From Burkholderiales bacterium PBB2 (GTDB lineage Bacteria > Pseudomonadota > Gammaproteobacteria > Burkholderiales > Burkholderiaceae_C), in assembly GCA_002255955.1 (NCBI GenBank), contig NKIM01000019.1, forward strand, positions 1 to 64,000: DNA of 64,000 bases, given 5' to 3'. Made by a program: the position numbers and the translations under genes. Below are positions 48,978-57,734 of the stretch, piece by piece. A model generated the notes under the pieces. It was not told the origin of the DNA and did no database searches. It worked only from the letters and a program-made list of their open reading frames with translations. The stretch's first letter is position 1. Each line of letters begins with the position of its first letter.

Positions 48978-49700
48978 ATGAAGACCTTGTTTTCCGCCCT
49001 GTCCCTGCTGCCGCTGATCGATTGGTTGGCGCTGTTCGTGTTCTTTGCCGGCTGGATCGGCTATGCCGTGTTTGCCAAGCGCCAGTCGCAGTTCCATGGT
49101 TCGCTGCTGGCCGCCACCAACCGCGAGCGCACGCGCTGGATGATGCAGGTCACCTACCGCGAGGTGCGGGTAATCGACGGGGTGGTGGTGCAGAACCTGT
49201 CCACCAGCCCGTCCTTCTTTGCCTCGACCACCATCCTGATCATCGGCGGCCTGCTGGCCGTGCTGGGCGCGGGCGACAAGGCCACCGAGCTGGTGCGCGA
49301 ACTGCCGTTTGCGGCCCGCACCTCGGACCTGGTGTTCGAGATGAAGCTGGTGCTGCTGACGGCCATCTTCGTCTACGCCTTTTTCCGCTTCACCTGGAGC
49401 ATGCGCCAGTACACCTTTGGCGCCTTGCTGGTGGGCGCGGCGCCCGAGGCCGAGCAGTTCGAAAAAGGCGGGCTGTCGCGCGAGGCCTTTGCCCAGCGTG
49501 CCGGACGGGTCATGGGCCTGGCGGCCGAAACCTTCAACGACGGCCTGCGCGCCTACTACCTGAGCTTCGCGGCCATCGCCTGGTTCTTCTCACCCGTGGC
49601 CCTGATGGGCGCGACGGTGGGCGTGATCTATGTGCTCTACCAGCGCGAGTTCCATTCGGACGTGCTGGAGGTGCTGCGCGATGAAGCCTCGGGCGCCTGA
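48978..49700 (+). CDS. DUF599 membrane protein
   Basis: A 240-residue membrane protein with about four helices (~10-32, ~80-100, ~120-138, ~190-220). The sequence NRERTRWMMQVTYREVRVID and FFRFTWSMRQYTFG is typical of DUF599. The function is unknown. It lies 75 bp after the pirin gene; the next genes converge. Confidence 0.88.
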   Translation: MKTLFSALSLLPLIDWLALFVFFAGWIGYAVFAKRQSQFHGSLLAATNRERTRWMMQVTYREVRVIDGVVVQNLSTSPSFFASTTILIIGGLLAVLGAGDKATELVRELPFAARTSDLVFEMKLVLLTAIFVYAFFRFTWSMRQYTFGALLVGAAPEAEQFEKGGLSREAFAQRAGRVMGLAAETFNDGLRAYYLSFAAIAWFFSPVALMGATVGVIYVLYQREFHSDVLEVLRDEASGA

Positions 49701-49715
49701 GCGCCCCGGGCTGTC

Positions 49716-50504
49716 TTACTTCAAACCGCCGCTGAGGAACTGCTGCAGGCGCTGGCTGTTGGGCTTGCTCAGCACCTCGCGCGGCTTGCCTTCTTCCTCG
49801 ACCTTGCCCTGGTGCAGGAATAAGGTGTAGTTGGACACCTCGCGCGCAAAACCCATCTCGTGGGTCACCACGATCATGGTGCGGCCTTCGGCCGCCAGAT
49901 CGCGCATGACCTTGAGCACCTCGCCGACCAGCTCGGGGTCCAGCGCCGAGGTGGGCTCGTCAAACAGCATCACTTCGGGCTCGACCGCCAGGGCGCGGGC
50001 GATGGCCACGCGTTGCTGCTCGCCGCCCGAGAGCTGGGCCGGGTAGACATCCTTGCGGTGTGAGACGCCCACGCGGGCCAGCAAGGCCTCGGCCTTGGCA
50101 ATCGCCTCGGCCTTGGGCACGCCAAGCACATGGACCGGCGCTTCGATCACGTTCTCCAGCACCGTGCGATGGGCCCAGAGGTTGAAGTTCTGGAACACCA
50201 TGGCCAGGCGCGCGCGCCAGAGCTGCAGCTGCTTGGCATCGGCCGCCTTGAGGCTGCCGTCGCGGTCGCGCACCAGCTTGAGCTCTTCGCCGCGCAGGGA
50301 CAGGCAGCCCTCGTAGGGCTGCTCCAGCAGGTTCAGGCAGCGCAGAAAGGTGCTCTTGCCGGAACCGGAGGAGCCGATCAGGGTGATCACATCGCCCTTT
50401 TTGGCGGACAGGGACACGCCTTTCAGCACCTCACGTTCGCCGTAGCGCTTGTGCAGGTTGTCGACGATGAGGCTGGCGGTCTGGGTATCGGGCACGGTGG
50501 ACAT
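49716..50504 (-). CDS. Polar amino-acid ABC transporter ATPase (HisP-like)
   Basis: A 262-residue ATPase of a histidine/lysine/arginine/ornithine importer. It has Walker A (GSSGSGKST), the Q-loop (MVFQNFNLW), signature LSGGEQQR and Walker B (VMLFDEPTSALDPE). The His-type extra loop with LVRDRDGSLKAADAKQLQ is diagnostic for the HisP subgroup. ATG 50504 is the correct start; a longer frame runs through the AstE-like gene. It is the last gene of the ABC operon. Confidence 0.93.
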   Translation of the reverse strand: MSTVPDTQTASLIVDNLHKRYGEREVLKGVSLSAKKGDVITLIGSSGSGKSTFLRCLNLLEQPYEGCLSLRGEELKLVRDRDGSLKAADAKQLQLWRARLAMVFQNFNLWAHRTVLENVIEAPVHVLGVPKAEAIAKAEALLARVGVSHRKDVYPAQLSGGEQQRVAIARALAVEPEVMLFDEPTSALDPELVGEVLKVMRDLAAEGRTMIVVTHEMGFAREVSNYTLFLHQGKVEEEGKPREVLSKPNSQRLQQFLSGGLK

Positions 50505-50524
50505 CTCGGGGAGTTTCTTGGTTC

Positions 50525-51652
50525 TCAGGCGCCCAGCAGCTTGCCGGTGCGCAGGGCCTGCAGGCCGGCCACCTTGCCGACGCGCATGCCGGCCGGCGCG
50601 AAGCGCACGAAATCGCGTGCGAAGAACAGGCCGTCCACCGGGCTCTTGAGCTCGGTCACGGCATTGCTGATCGGGTCGATCACATGGGCCAGCACATCTC
50701 CAGCGGCCACCGTCTCGCCGGGCTCGCGCAAAAAGGTCAGGGCGCCCGCCACCGGGGCCTTGATCGGCATGCTGCCGGCCAGCGGGCGCGCGTCGCCCAC
50801 GGCCTCGGGCAGGGCGGGCTTGTCGCCGTTGATCAGGCCGCGGTAGATCAGGAAATCGATGATGTTTTGCGCATCGGCCTCGGCCAGGGCGTGCTCGACG
50901 TCGGCCGCGCCGCGCAATTCGACCGTCACGGACATGCAGGCCTGCTTGATCGGGAATTGGCCCTCGAAGCGTTTCGCCCATTTCCACCAGGTCTGTGAGC
51001 AGGCCTCGTCGAAGGGCGAGTCGCCGCTTTCCTGGGCCAGCAGGGTCACGCGCGAGCGGATGAAACGGGCCAGCACCTCGCACTCGGGCCAGCAGGGCGT
51101 CTCGGTGTAGAGGTGCATCACGGCCTGGGCGTCGCAGTGCAGGTCGAGCACGATGTCGGCGTCGCAGCTCAGGCTCATCAGGGTGCGGCGCAGGGACTGC
51201 AGTTCCGTGTCCACCGGCGCGGCGGCCACGGCCTTTTTCAGCTCGCGGCGCAGCACGCGGGTGTTGTGGTCGGCGTCCTGGCTCAGCTGGCTTTCCGCCG
51301 CCTGGGCCGTGGCCTCGATCTGGTCGGGGTAGTGGCGGTTGAAGTTCTCGCCCGTGGTGGTCTCGAAGCGACCCATGTGCATGTACAGCATCTGCTGCGA
51401 CAGGCCGATGGGGTTGGCCATGGGCACCAGGATCACTTCGCCGGTGATGCGGCCGGCGGCCTGCAGCACATCGAGCTTCTTGCGCAGGTGGTGGGCCACC
51501 AGCATGCCGGGCAGCTCATCGGCATGGAGCGAGGCCTGGATGTAGGCCTTCTGGCCGATGCGCTCGCCGGCCGGCTGGCCGTAGTGGATGGAGATCAGCT
51601 CGCGCTGTGTGCCCGGGGCTGGGGAAATCAGGGGATGGGTCTGGATCTGCAT
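50525..51652 (-). CDS. Succinylglutamate desuccinylase/aspartoacylase-family deacylase
   Basis: A 375-residue zinc hydrolase of the AstE/ASPA (M14-like) family. Zinc ligands are visible in SLHADELPG (H and E) and in VLDLHCDA (H). The C-terminal ~80 residues form a lipoyl-like hammerhead (IKAPVAGALTFLREPGETV) found in the longer members of the family, such as DoeB-like deacetylases. It lies between the second permease and the ATPase genes of the ABC operon. That suggests the imported compound is an N-acylated amino acid or that this hydrolase feeds from it (inference). Confidence 0.85.
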   Translation of the reverse strand: MQIQTHPLISPAPGTQRELISIHYGQPAGERIGQKAYIQASLHADELPGMLVAHHLRKKLDVLQAAGRITGEVILVPMANPIGLSQQMLYMHMGRFETTTGENFNRHYPDQIEATAQAAESQLSQDADHNTRVLRRELKKAVAAAPVDTELQSLRRTLMSLSCDADIVLDLHCDAQAVMHLYTETPCWPECEVLARFIRSRVTLLAQESGDSPFDEACSQTWWKWAKRFEGQFPIKQACMSVTVELRGAADVEHALAEADAQNIIDFLIYRGLINGDKPALPEAVGDARPLAGSMPIKAPVAGALTFLREPGETVAAGDVLAHVIDPISNAVTELKSPVDGLFFARDFVRFAPAGMRVGKVAGLQALRTGKLLGA

Positions 51653-51677
51653 GGGAAGGCGTCGTCGGGTTCGGGGG

Positions 51678-52364
51678 TCAGCGCGGCATCAGGGGCTTGA
51701 GCCAGCGCGCCTCGGCCTTGTGGAACAAGGCCACCAGGCTCAGGGTCATCAGGAAGTAGAAGACCGCGGCGGTGATGAAGGCCTCGAAGGGGATGTAGTA
51801 GGTCGAGTTGACCTGGCGCGCCGCGCCGGTCAGGTCCATGATGGTGACGATGCTGGCCAGCGAGGTGCCGTGAAGCATGAAGATCGCCTCATTGCTGTAG
51901 GCCGGCAGCGAGCGGCGCAGGGCCGAGGGCAGGACGATGCGGCGGAACATCACCCAGCGGCTCATGCCCAGCGACTTGGCTGCTTCGATCTCACCGGCGG
52001 GCAGGGCACGGATGCTGCCGGCGATGATTTCGGTGGTGTAGGCGCCGGTGTTGAGCACAAAGCTCAGGCAGGCGCAGAACCAGGCCGAACTTAGCCAGGG
52101 CCAGGCAAAGCTCTCGCGCACCGCCTCGAACTGGGCCAGGCCGTAATAGATCAGGAACAGCTGCACCAGCATGGGCGTGCCGCGGAACACATAGGTGTAG
52201 ACCCAGATCACGCGCGAGATCCAGCTGCCGCGCAGGCTGCGCAGCACACCCAGGGGCACGGCGATCAGCAGGCCCAGCAGCAGTGAAATCACCAGCAGTT
52301 CAAAGGTGGCCAGAGCGCCGCTGAAATAGAGCGGCAGGTTTTCTTGAATCGCTTCGAGGTTCAC
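51678..52364 (-). CDS. Polar amino-acid ABC permease (HisM-like)
   Basis: A 228-residue inner-membrane permease with five helices. The family loop EAAKSLGMSRWVMFRRIVLPSA and the HisM-type VYTYVFRGTPMLVQLFLIYYG are present. The start overlaps the stop of the preceding permease gene (ATGA), so the two permeases are made together. Confidence 0.93.
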   Translation of the reverse strand: MNLEAIQENLPLYFSGALATFELLVISLLLGLLIAVPLGVLRSLRGSWISRVIWVYTYVFRGTPMLVQLFLIYYGLAQFEAVRESFAWPWLSSAWFCACLSFVLNTGAYTTEIIAGSIRALPAGEIEAAKSLGMSRWVMFRRIVLPSALRRSLPAYSNEAIFMLHGTSLASIVTIMDLTGAARQVNSTYYIPFEAFITAAVFYFLMTLSLVALFHKAEARWLKPLMPR

Positions 52365-53053
52365 AGCGTCCCCTTGCGCACACCGATGGAGAAGCGCTTT
52401 TCCAGCCAGTTGAAGATCAGCTCCGAGAGGCTGGTGAAACTCAGGTAGATCAGGGCCACGGCCAGGTAGAAGACAAAGGGCTCGCGGGTCGAGCCGGCCG
52501 CTTGCTGGCCGCGCGTCATCAGGTCGGACAGGCCGATCACCGAGACGATGGCGGTGCTCTTGATCAGCACCAGCCAGTTGTTGGACAGACCCGGCAGGGC
52601 ATGGCGGAACATCTGCGGCAGGGTGATGCGCCAGGCGATCTGCCAGCCGCTCAGGCCGTAGGCCAGGCCGGCCTCGCGCTGCCCCGGCGGCACGGCCAGA
52701 AAGGCGCCGCGGAAGGCTTCGGTCAGGTAGGCGCCGAAGATGAAACCGATGGTCAGCACCCCGGCGACATAGGGGTTGATGTCGATGTATTCCTCATGGC
52801 CCAGCCTGAGGGCGATCTCGTTCACCGCCACCTGGCCGCCATAGAAGATCAGCAGCATCAGCACCAGATCGGGCACGCCGCGGATCAGCGTGGTGTAGAG
52901 ATAGGCCAGACCGCGTGCGAAGCGGAACTTGGAGAGCTTGGCGATGGCGCCCAGCAAACCCAGGGCCATGGCCATCGCCAAAGAGGCCAGGGCCACGCTC
53001 AGCGTGACCCCGGCTCCCTCCAGCAGGCTGTTCAGAAAGCCATGCAGGAACAT
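52361..53053 (-). CDS. Polar amino-acid ABC permease (HisQ-like)
   Basis: A 230-residue permease that pairs with the HisM-like protein. Recognised by the N-terminal helix, LIRGVPDLVLMLLIFYGG and the EAA loop (REAGLAYGLSGWQIAWRITLP). The 26 bp to the binding-protein gene suggests one operon. Confidence 0.93.
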   Translation of the reverse strand: MFLHGFLNSLLEGAGVTLSVALASLAMAMALGLLGAIAKLSKFRFARGLAYLYTTLIRGVPDLVLMLLIFYGGQVAVNEIALRLGHEEYIDINPYVAGVLTIGFIFGAYLTEAFRGAFLAVPPGQREAGLAYGLSGWQIAWRITLPQMFRHALPGLSNNWLVLIKSTAIVSVIGLSDLMTRGQQAAGSTREPFVFYLAVALIYLSFTSLSELIFNWLEKRFSIGVRKGTL

Positions 53054-53079
53054 CGAAAACGTCGCTTTTTACTTCGGGC

Positions 53080-53874
53080 TTACTTCTTGGGGGCGATGTC
53101 GTACGAGAAGTACTTGTCGTTGAGCTTCTTGAAGGTGCCGTTGGCGGCCACGGCGGCAATCGCGTCGTTGAACTTCTTGCCCAGGGTGGCGGCATCGGCC
53201 TTGCGCATGCCCACGCCCGAGCCCACGCCGAAGTACTTCACATCGTCGTAGCTGGGGCCGACGAAGGCGAAACCCTTGCCTTCGGGCTTGGCCAGGAAAC
53301 CTTGGTCGATGGCGACCAGATCGGCCAGGGTCAGGTCGATGCGGCCCGACTTCAGGTCCAGGAAGGCTTGGTCTTGCGAGGCGTAGCGCACGATCTGGCT
53401 TTGCTTGAAGGTGGCGTCCACGAATTTCTCATGGATGGTGGCGCGCTGCACGCCGATCTTCTTGCCCTTGAGGCCGGCGGGCGAGACCTCCAGCTTGGCG
53501 TCGGCCTTGGCGGCGAAGCGGGCCGGGGTGTTGTAGTAGGCGTTGGAGAAGGCAATGGTCTTCTTGCGCTCGTCGGTGATGGAGACCGAGGCGATGATGG
53601 CGTCGACCTTGCGCGCTTGCAGGGCCGGGATCAGGCCGTCGAAGTCTTGCTGCACCAGGGTGCACTCGGCCTTGATTTCGGCGCAGTAGGCCAGGGCCAG
53701 GTCGATCTCGAAGCCTTTGAGCTTGCCGTCGGCACCCACTTCAGAGAAGGGTGGGTAGGCGCCTTCCACACCGATGCGGATCTTTTTCCAGTCCGGGGCT
53801 TGGGCTTGGGCGGCGAACGAGCCGCAAGCCAGGGCGATGAAGGTGCTCAGGGCAATCAGTTGGCGTTTTTGCAT
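53080..53874 (-). CDS. Periplasmic amino-acid-binding protein (HisJ/ArgT-like)
   Basis: A 264-residue solute-binding protein of the lysine/arginine/ornithine/histidine type. The signal peptide MQKRQLIALSTFIALACGS ends near AQAQA. Mature sequence starts IRIGVEGAYPPFSEVG, typical of the family. The ligand pocket shows the usual DIIASVSITDERKK region. AGGAG precedes the ATG. It heads the importer operon (binding protein, two permeases, AstE-like deacylase, ATPase). Confidence 0.93.
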   Translation of the reverse strand: MQKRQLIALSTFIALACGSFAAQAQAPDWKKIRIGVEGAYPPFSEVGADGKLKGFEIDLALAYCAEIKAECTLVQQDFDGLIPALQARKVDAIIASVSITDERKKTIAFSNAYYNTPARFAAKADAKLEVSPAGLKGKKIGVQRATIHEKFVDATFKQSQIVRYASQDQAFLDLKSGRIDLTLADLVAIDQGFLAKPEGKGFAFVGPSYDDVKYFGVGSGVGMRKADAATLGKKFNDAIAAVAANGTFKKLNDKYFSYDIAPKK

Positions 53875-53938
53875 GGCCTCTCCTAGAGGGTTCAAAAAGG
53901 GAAGGGTTGATCTTGCATTGCTTCGCATCGCTTGCTAC

Positions 53939-54946
53939 CTAGGGTTTGAGCGTATGCAAGAACTCGAGCACCGGCTTTAGCGAGGCAGCGGGGTCTTCTT
54001 CCTGGGGCACATGGCCCAGGCCCGGCAGCAGCACCAGGCGGCTGCCGGCGATGTCGCGGGCGAAGGCCTGGCCGTCGCTGGGGGGCAGCAGGCGGTCGCG
54101 TTCGCCCCACAGAATCAAGGTGGGCAGGCGCAGCTTCGGGATCAGGCCGGCCTGCTCGCCACCGCCCCACTGGGCCAGGCGCTGGCGCAGGGCGGTGCGA
54201 TTGCCGGCCCTCAGCGTCAGCTCAAAGTAACGGTCCACCAGCGGCGCGCTGACCCGCTCGGGCTGGCCGTAGACCTGGCGCAGGCTGAACTCGACCAGCT
54301 TGCGCGGCAGCAGGTGGTCGCTCAGCGGCCCGATCAGGGGCAGGGCGCTGACCCGCCAAGCCAGCGGCACATCGCGCGGTGCCAAGGGGTAGCCGGCGGC
54401 ATCCACCAGGATCAGGGCGGCCACCCGCTGCGGCTGAGCGGCCGCGAACTGCCAGGCGATCTGCCCGCCCAGGGAATTGCCGCCGAGGATGACGCGCTCG
54501 AGCTTCAGGTGGTCGAGCAGGGCCGCGAGGAACTTCTGATAGGCCGCGTCGCGGTAGTCGCCGCTGGGGCTGGGGCCGCTGAGGCCGAAGCCCGGCAGGT
54601 CCACGCTGATGACGCGGCGCTCGCGGCTGAGCGCCTTCACCCAGCCCTCCCAGGTGTGCAGGCTGCTGCTGGTGCCATGCAGCAGCAGGATGGGTGTCGG
54701 GTCGGCGGCCGGGCCCTGGTCGCGGAGGTGGATGGGCTGGCCGCCCAGCTCGATGAAATCGGAGGGCGGTGGCGCCCATTGCGGCACCAGGCTTTCCAGG
54801 CTGCGGTCGGGCGCCTTGCTGGCGCCGAAGAGCAGGGCGGCGATGAACAGCAGGGCGCCGAACACGCGCAGGCCCCAGGCCGCCAGGCGCTGTGCAGCGC
54901 TTGGGGTCGGTGCCAGCTCGGCCGGGCCAGGTGTTCGCAGGCTCAT
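53939..54946 (-). CDS. Alpha/beta hydrolase, membrane-anchored
   Basis: A 335-residue hydrolase. An N-terminal signal anchor (WGLRVFGALLFIAALLFGASK) places the domain outside the cytoplasm. The catalytic triad is Ser in GNSLGG, Asp in GERDRLLPP and His in PGLGHVPQEE; the oxyanion HGTSSSLHTW is present. The substrate is unknown. It follows the TrhO gene by 6 bp and is probably co-transcribed with it. Confidence 0.88.
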   Translation of the reverse strand: MSLRTPGPAELAPTPSAAQRLAAWGLRVFGALLFIAALLFGASKAPDRSLESLVPQWAPPPSDFIELGGQPIHLRDQGPAADPTPILLLHGTSSSLHTWEGWVKALSRERRVISVDLPGFGLSGPSPSGDYRDAAYQKFLAALLDHLKLERVILGGNSLGGQIAWQFAAAQPQRVAALILVDAAGYPLAPRDVPLAWRVSALPLIGPLSDHLLPRKLVEFSLRQVYGQPERVSAPLVDRYFELTLRAGNRTALRQRLAQWGGGEQAGLIPKLRLPTLILWGERDRLLPPSDGQAFARDIAGSRLVLLPGLGHVPQEEDPAASLKPVLEFLHTLKP

Positions 54947-54952
54947 GCCTCT

Positions 54953-55756
54953 TCAGCGGCTGGCCGGTGCGCGGTGGGCCTCGCTGGCCGGGCGCTGGAT
55001 CTCGGTGGCCGGCTCCAGCGCGGCGCCCAGGGCCTCGCGCTGGTCGAAGACAAAGCAGCTGCCCTGGTAATGCGGGCCGCCGGTTTCCTCGAAGTACTTG
55101 AGGATGCCGCCTTCGAGCTGATAGACCGGGCCGTCCAGGTCTTGCTGCTGCAGATAGATGGCGGCCTTCTCGCAGCGGATGCCGCCGGTGCAAAAGCTGA
55201 CCACGGTCTTGCCCATCAGCGCCTCGCGGTGCGCCTGCACGGCTTCGGGGAACTCGCTGAACTTGCTGATGCGCCAGTCGATCGCGCCCTCGAAGGTGCC
55301 GTAATCCACCTCGAAAGCATTGCGCGTGTCCAGGGTCACGACCGGCCGGCCTTCGTCGTCATGGCCCTGGTCCAGCCAGCGGGCCAGGGTGGCGGCGGGC
55401 AGGGCCGGCGCACGCGCTTGCTGATCCGGGCGGATGGTCGGGTGGTTCATGCGGATGATCTCCGGCTTCACCTTGACCAGCAGCTTCTTGAAGGGCACCG
55501 CCTCGCTCCAGCTCTCCTTGGGGGCCAGGTCGGCAAAGCGCGCGTCCTGGCGCAGGGCGTTCACCCAGGCGTGAACGGCTTCGCCCGGGCCGGCCAGAAA
55601 GAGATTGATGCCTTCTTCCGCCAGCAGCACCGTGCCCTTGAGATTCAGGGCCAGGGCCCGCTCATGCAGCTGATCGCGCAGCGCGGCGCAGTCCGGCAGC
55701 GGCACGAACTTGTAGGACGAGATGTTGAGGACGGGCAGGGCGTGAGCGTTCGGCAT
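54953..55756 (-). CDS. trhO: tRNA uridine-34 hydroxylase (rhodanese family)
   Basis: A 267-residue YceA/TrhO protein, which forms 5-hydroxyuridine at position 34 of tRNAs. The family N-terminal domain (LNISSYKFVPLPD ... GTVLLAEEGINLFLAG) precedes a rhodanese domain with active Cys in SFCTGGIRCEKAAIYL. Length and both Cys are normal. It is divergent from slyX across 53 bp and coupled to the hydrolase gene after it. Confidence 0.92.
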   Translation of the reverse strand: MPNAHALPVLNISSYKFVPLPDCAALRDQLHERALALNLKGTVLLAEEGINLFLAGPGEAVHAWVNALRQDARFADLAPKESWSEAVPFKKLLVKVKPEIIRMNHPTIRPDQQARAPALPAATLARWLDQGHDDEGRPVVTLDTRNAFEVDYGTFEGAIDWRISKFSEFPEAVQAHREALMGKTVVSFCTGGIRCEKAAIYLQQQDLDGPVYQLEGGILKYFEETGGPHYQGSCFVFDQREALGAALEPATEIQRPASEAHRAPASR

Positions 55757-55809
55757 GGTCGGGCGGATTGTAGGCAGTCGGCTTGCAGCGTCGGTGTTCC
55801 AATAGATGG

Positions 55810-56031
55810 ATGGACACCCTGCAGAACATTGAAAACCGCCTCGTCGATTTGGAAATCAAGGCCTCATTCACCGAGGATCTGGTGGAGCAGCTGAACCAGA
55901 TCATCGTCCGCCAGCAACAGCAGATCGAGGCCCTGACGCGGGAACTGCTGGCTCTGCGTGAGCGGCCGGTTGCCGATGCGAGCGGGCCGGCCTTTCGCAG
56001 CTTGCGCGACGAGCTGCCGCCTCACTACTGA
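55810..56031 (+). CDS. slyX: SlyX-family protein
   Basis: A 73-residue coiled-coil protein with the SlyX pattern: N-terminal ENRLVDLEIKASFTEDLVEQ, a Gln-rich coiled coil, and the conserved C-terminus PPHY. The molecular function is unknown. ATG 55810 fits the family's start. It converges on the SlyD-type gene; slyX and slyD are commonly neighbours. Confidence 0.9.
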   Translation: MDTLQNIENRLVDLEIKASFTEDLVEQLNQIIVRQQQQIEALTRELLALRERPVADASGPAFRSLRDELPPHY

Positions 56032-56056
56032 GGTCGGAAGCAGCTCCCCTGTCCAA

Positions 56057-56581
56057 TCAGTGCAGCGGTTCGCCGTCCGGCGCGCCGGCCATGCCGACGC
56101 TGAACGCCGCTTCACCCAGGCTGCCGGCCTCGATTTCCTCGGCCGTGGCCTCGCGCACATCGCGCACCTTGATGTACATGCGCAGGCCCACGCCGGCCAG
56201 CGGGTGGTTGCCGTCCAGCACCACATGCTCGGGGTAGGTTTCGGTCACGGTGAAGATCAGGCCGTCGGGCATGTCTTCGGTGACGGCACCTTCGGGCAGG
56301 CCTTCGATCTGCATGCCCGCTTCCACGCCATCGGGGAAGAGGCTGCGGGATTCAAAGCAGACCAGGTTGGAGTCGTAATCGCCGAAGGCGTGCTCGGGCT
56401 CCAGGGCCACAGCCGCTTCAAAGCCGGTTTCCTGGCCGGCCAGGGCTTCTTCGACCTTGGCGAACAGATCGCTGCCGCCGTAGAAAAACTCCAGCGGCTC
56501 GGCCAGTTCGTCGATCAGCTGACCTTGGGCGTCTTCGAGTCTCCAGCTCAGGGAGACCACACAGGGGGCGGAAATTTGCAT
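56057..56581 (-). CDS. SlyD-type FKBP peptidyl-prolyl isomerase
   Basis: A 174-residue FKBP with the IF chaperone domain inserted in the flap, as in SlyD. Characteristic are PLEFFYGGSDLFAKVEEAL, the PEHAFGDYDSNLV region and GNHPLAGVGLRMYIKVRDV. It lacks the metal-binding His/Cys-rich tail of E. coli SlyD and so may not act in nickel handling. ATG 56581 is used; six codons upstream look non-family. Confidence 0.88.
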   Translation of the reverse strand: MQISAPCVVSLSWRLEDAQGQLIDELAEPLEFFYGGSDLFAKVEEALAGQETGFEAAVALEPEHAFGDYDSNLVCFESRSLFPDGVEAGMQIEGLPEGAVTEDMPDGLIFTVTETYPEHVVLDGNHPLAGVGLRMYIKVRDVREATAEEIEAGSLGEAAFSVGMAGAPDGEPLH

Positions 56582-56613
56582 GGCCGAATTGTCCCACAAG
56601 GGTTTGCCCGGGC

Positions 56614-57539
56614 TCAGCCCTGGGGTCGGGCGAAGCGCAGATCGATCTGGGCGCTTTGGCCCACGGCGATGTCGCGCGCCTGGGCTTCCTGCACTTGAAT
56701 TTCTGCGTACAGGGCGTCGGCCCGGGCCAGCTTGGCCAGCAAAGCACCGGCCACCACGCTCTGGCCGGCTTGCAGTGTCAGCTCCTGCACCACGCCGTCA
56801 GCGGGCGCACGCACCTGCAGGGCCTCGACCAGCTCCAGATCGCGCTGCCAGGCCTTGTGCAGTCGCGCCAGCGCCGCGCGCTTGGCCTCCAGCTGGGCCT
56901 GCATGGCCGCGCGTTGCCGCTGCAGCAGCTCGCGCTCCAGCTGCAGGGTCTGGCCGGCTTGTTCGACGCTGAAGCGGCTGCGCTGGAAGGCCAGCTTGGA
57001 GACCATGCCGTCCTTGAGCAGCTCTTGATCCGCCTGCCATTGCAGCTCGGCACTGGGGCGCCGAACTCGGCACGCTGCACCGCCGCTTGGGCGTTCATGA
57101 CCTGGCTGTCCAGGCTGGCTTGCAAGGCCTTGAGCTCGGCCTCGGCCTGCTCCAGCTGCCAGCGGCTTTCCTGGGTACGCTGCTGCAGCTGCGGGTTGCT
57201 GAGCAGCACCATCAGCAGCTCGCCCTGGCGCAGGCTGCTGCCGGCCTGCGCGTGCAGGCGCTCGACACGCGCCTCGCTCTGCGCGGTGATCCAGCGTGGA
57301 TCGCTGGACACCAGCACGCCGCTGCCGCGCACATCGAGCGCCAAGGGGCCGCGCTCGACCGCGGCGAACTGCAGGCCGCGGGCCGAGACCGTCAGCTCGA
57401 TCGGCGCGGCGCGCAGGCGCAGGGCCAGCAGGCCGCCGGCCAGGCCCAGCAGCACCAGCAGGGCCTGGCCCAAAAAGGCCGGCCGGCTGGCGCGGCGCCG
57501 CCATTGCTGGGCGGGGGTGAGGGTTCTTTGCAAGTCCAT
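56614..57539 (-). pseudogene. HlyD-family adaptor, frameshifted and short
   Basis: Two overlapping frames on the minus strand together make one HlyD-type membrane-fusion protein of ~308 residues. The N-terminal part (from 57539, a transmembrane helix AFLGQALLVLLGLAGGLLAL and the first lipoyl half and coiled coil) is in one frame. The C-terminal part (coiled coil, second lipoyl half with VRAPADGVVQELTLQAGQSV, barrel strand) is in another. They meet at a G4 run (57055-57058). One more G would give an unbroken frame (...AEFGAPSAELQWQ...). The protein also stops after QIDLRFARPQG, about 80-100 residues before a normal HlyD end. No ABC or RND partner lies nearby. Either an indel sequencing error plus a short protein, or a decaying gene. 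Confidence 0.82.
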
Positions 57540-57734
57540 GCACCGAGTGATTGCAGGAGCCGTGCCAGCTGGCCTTGCTCACCCGTTTGGTGCACGTGAG
57601 CCCAGTTCATGGGGCTTGGCTGCGCGCGCAGCCGGATGGATCGAGCTCCAGGCTTTGCGAAATCGAGACCATGGGTGAGGGGTTCGTCCCATTCCCGGGA
57701 CAAGGGCGCGCCGGCCACAGGCGACAATGCCGGC

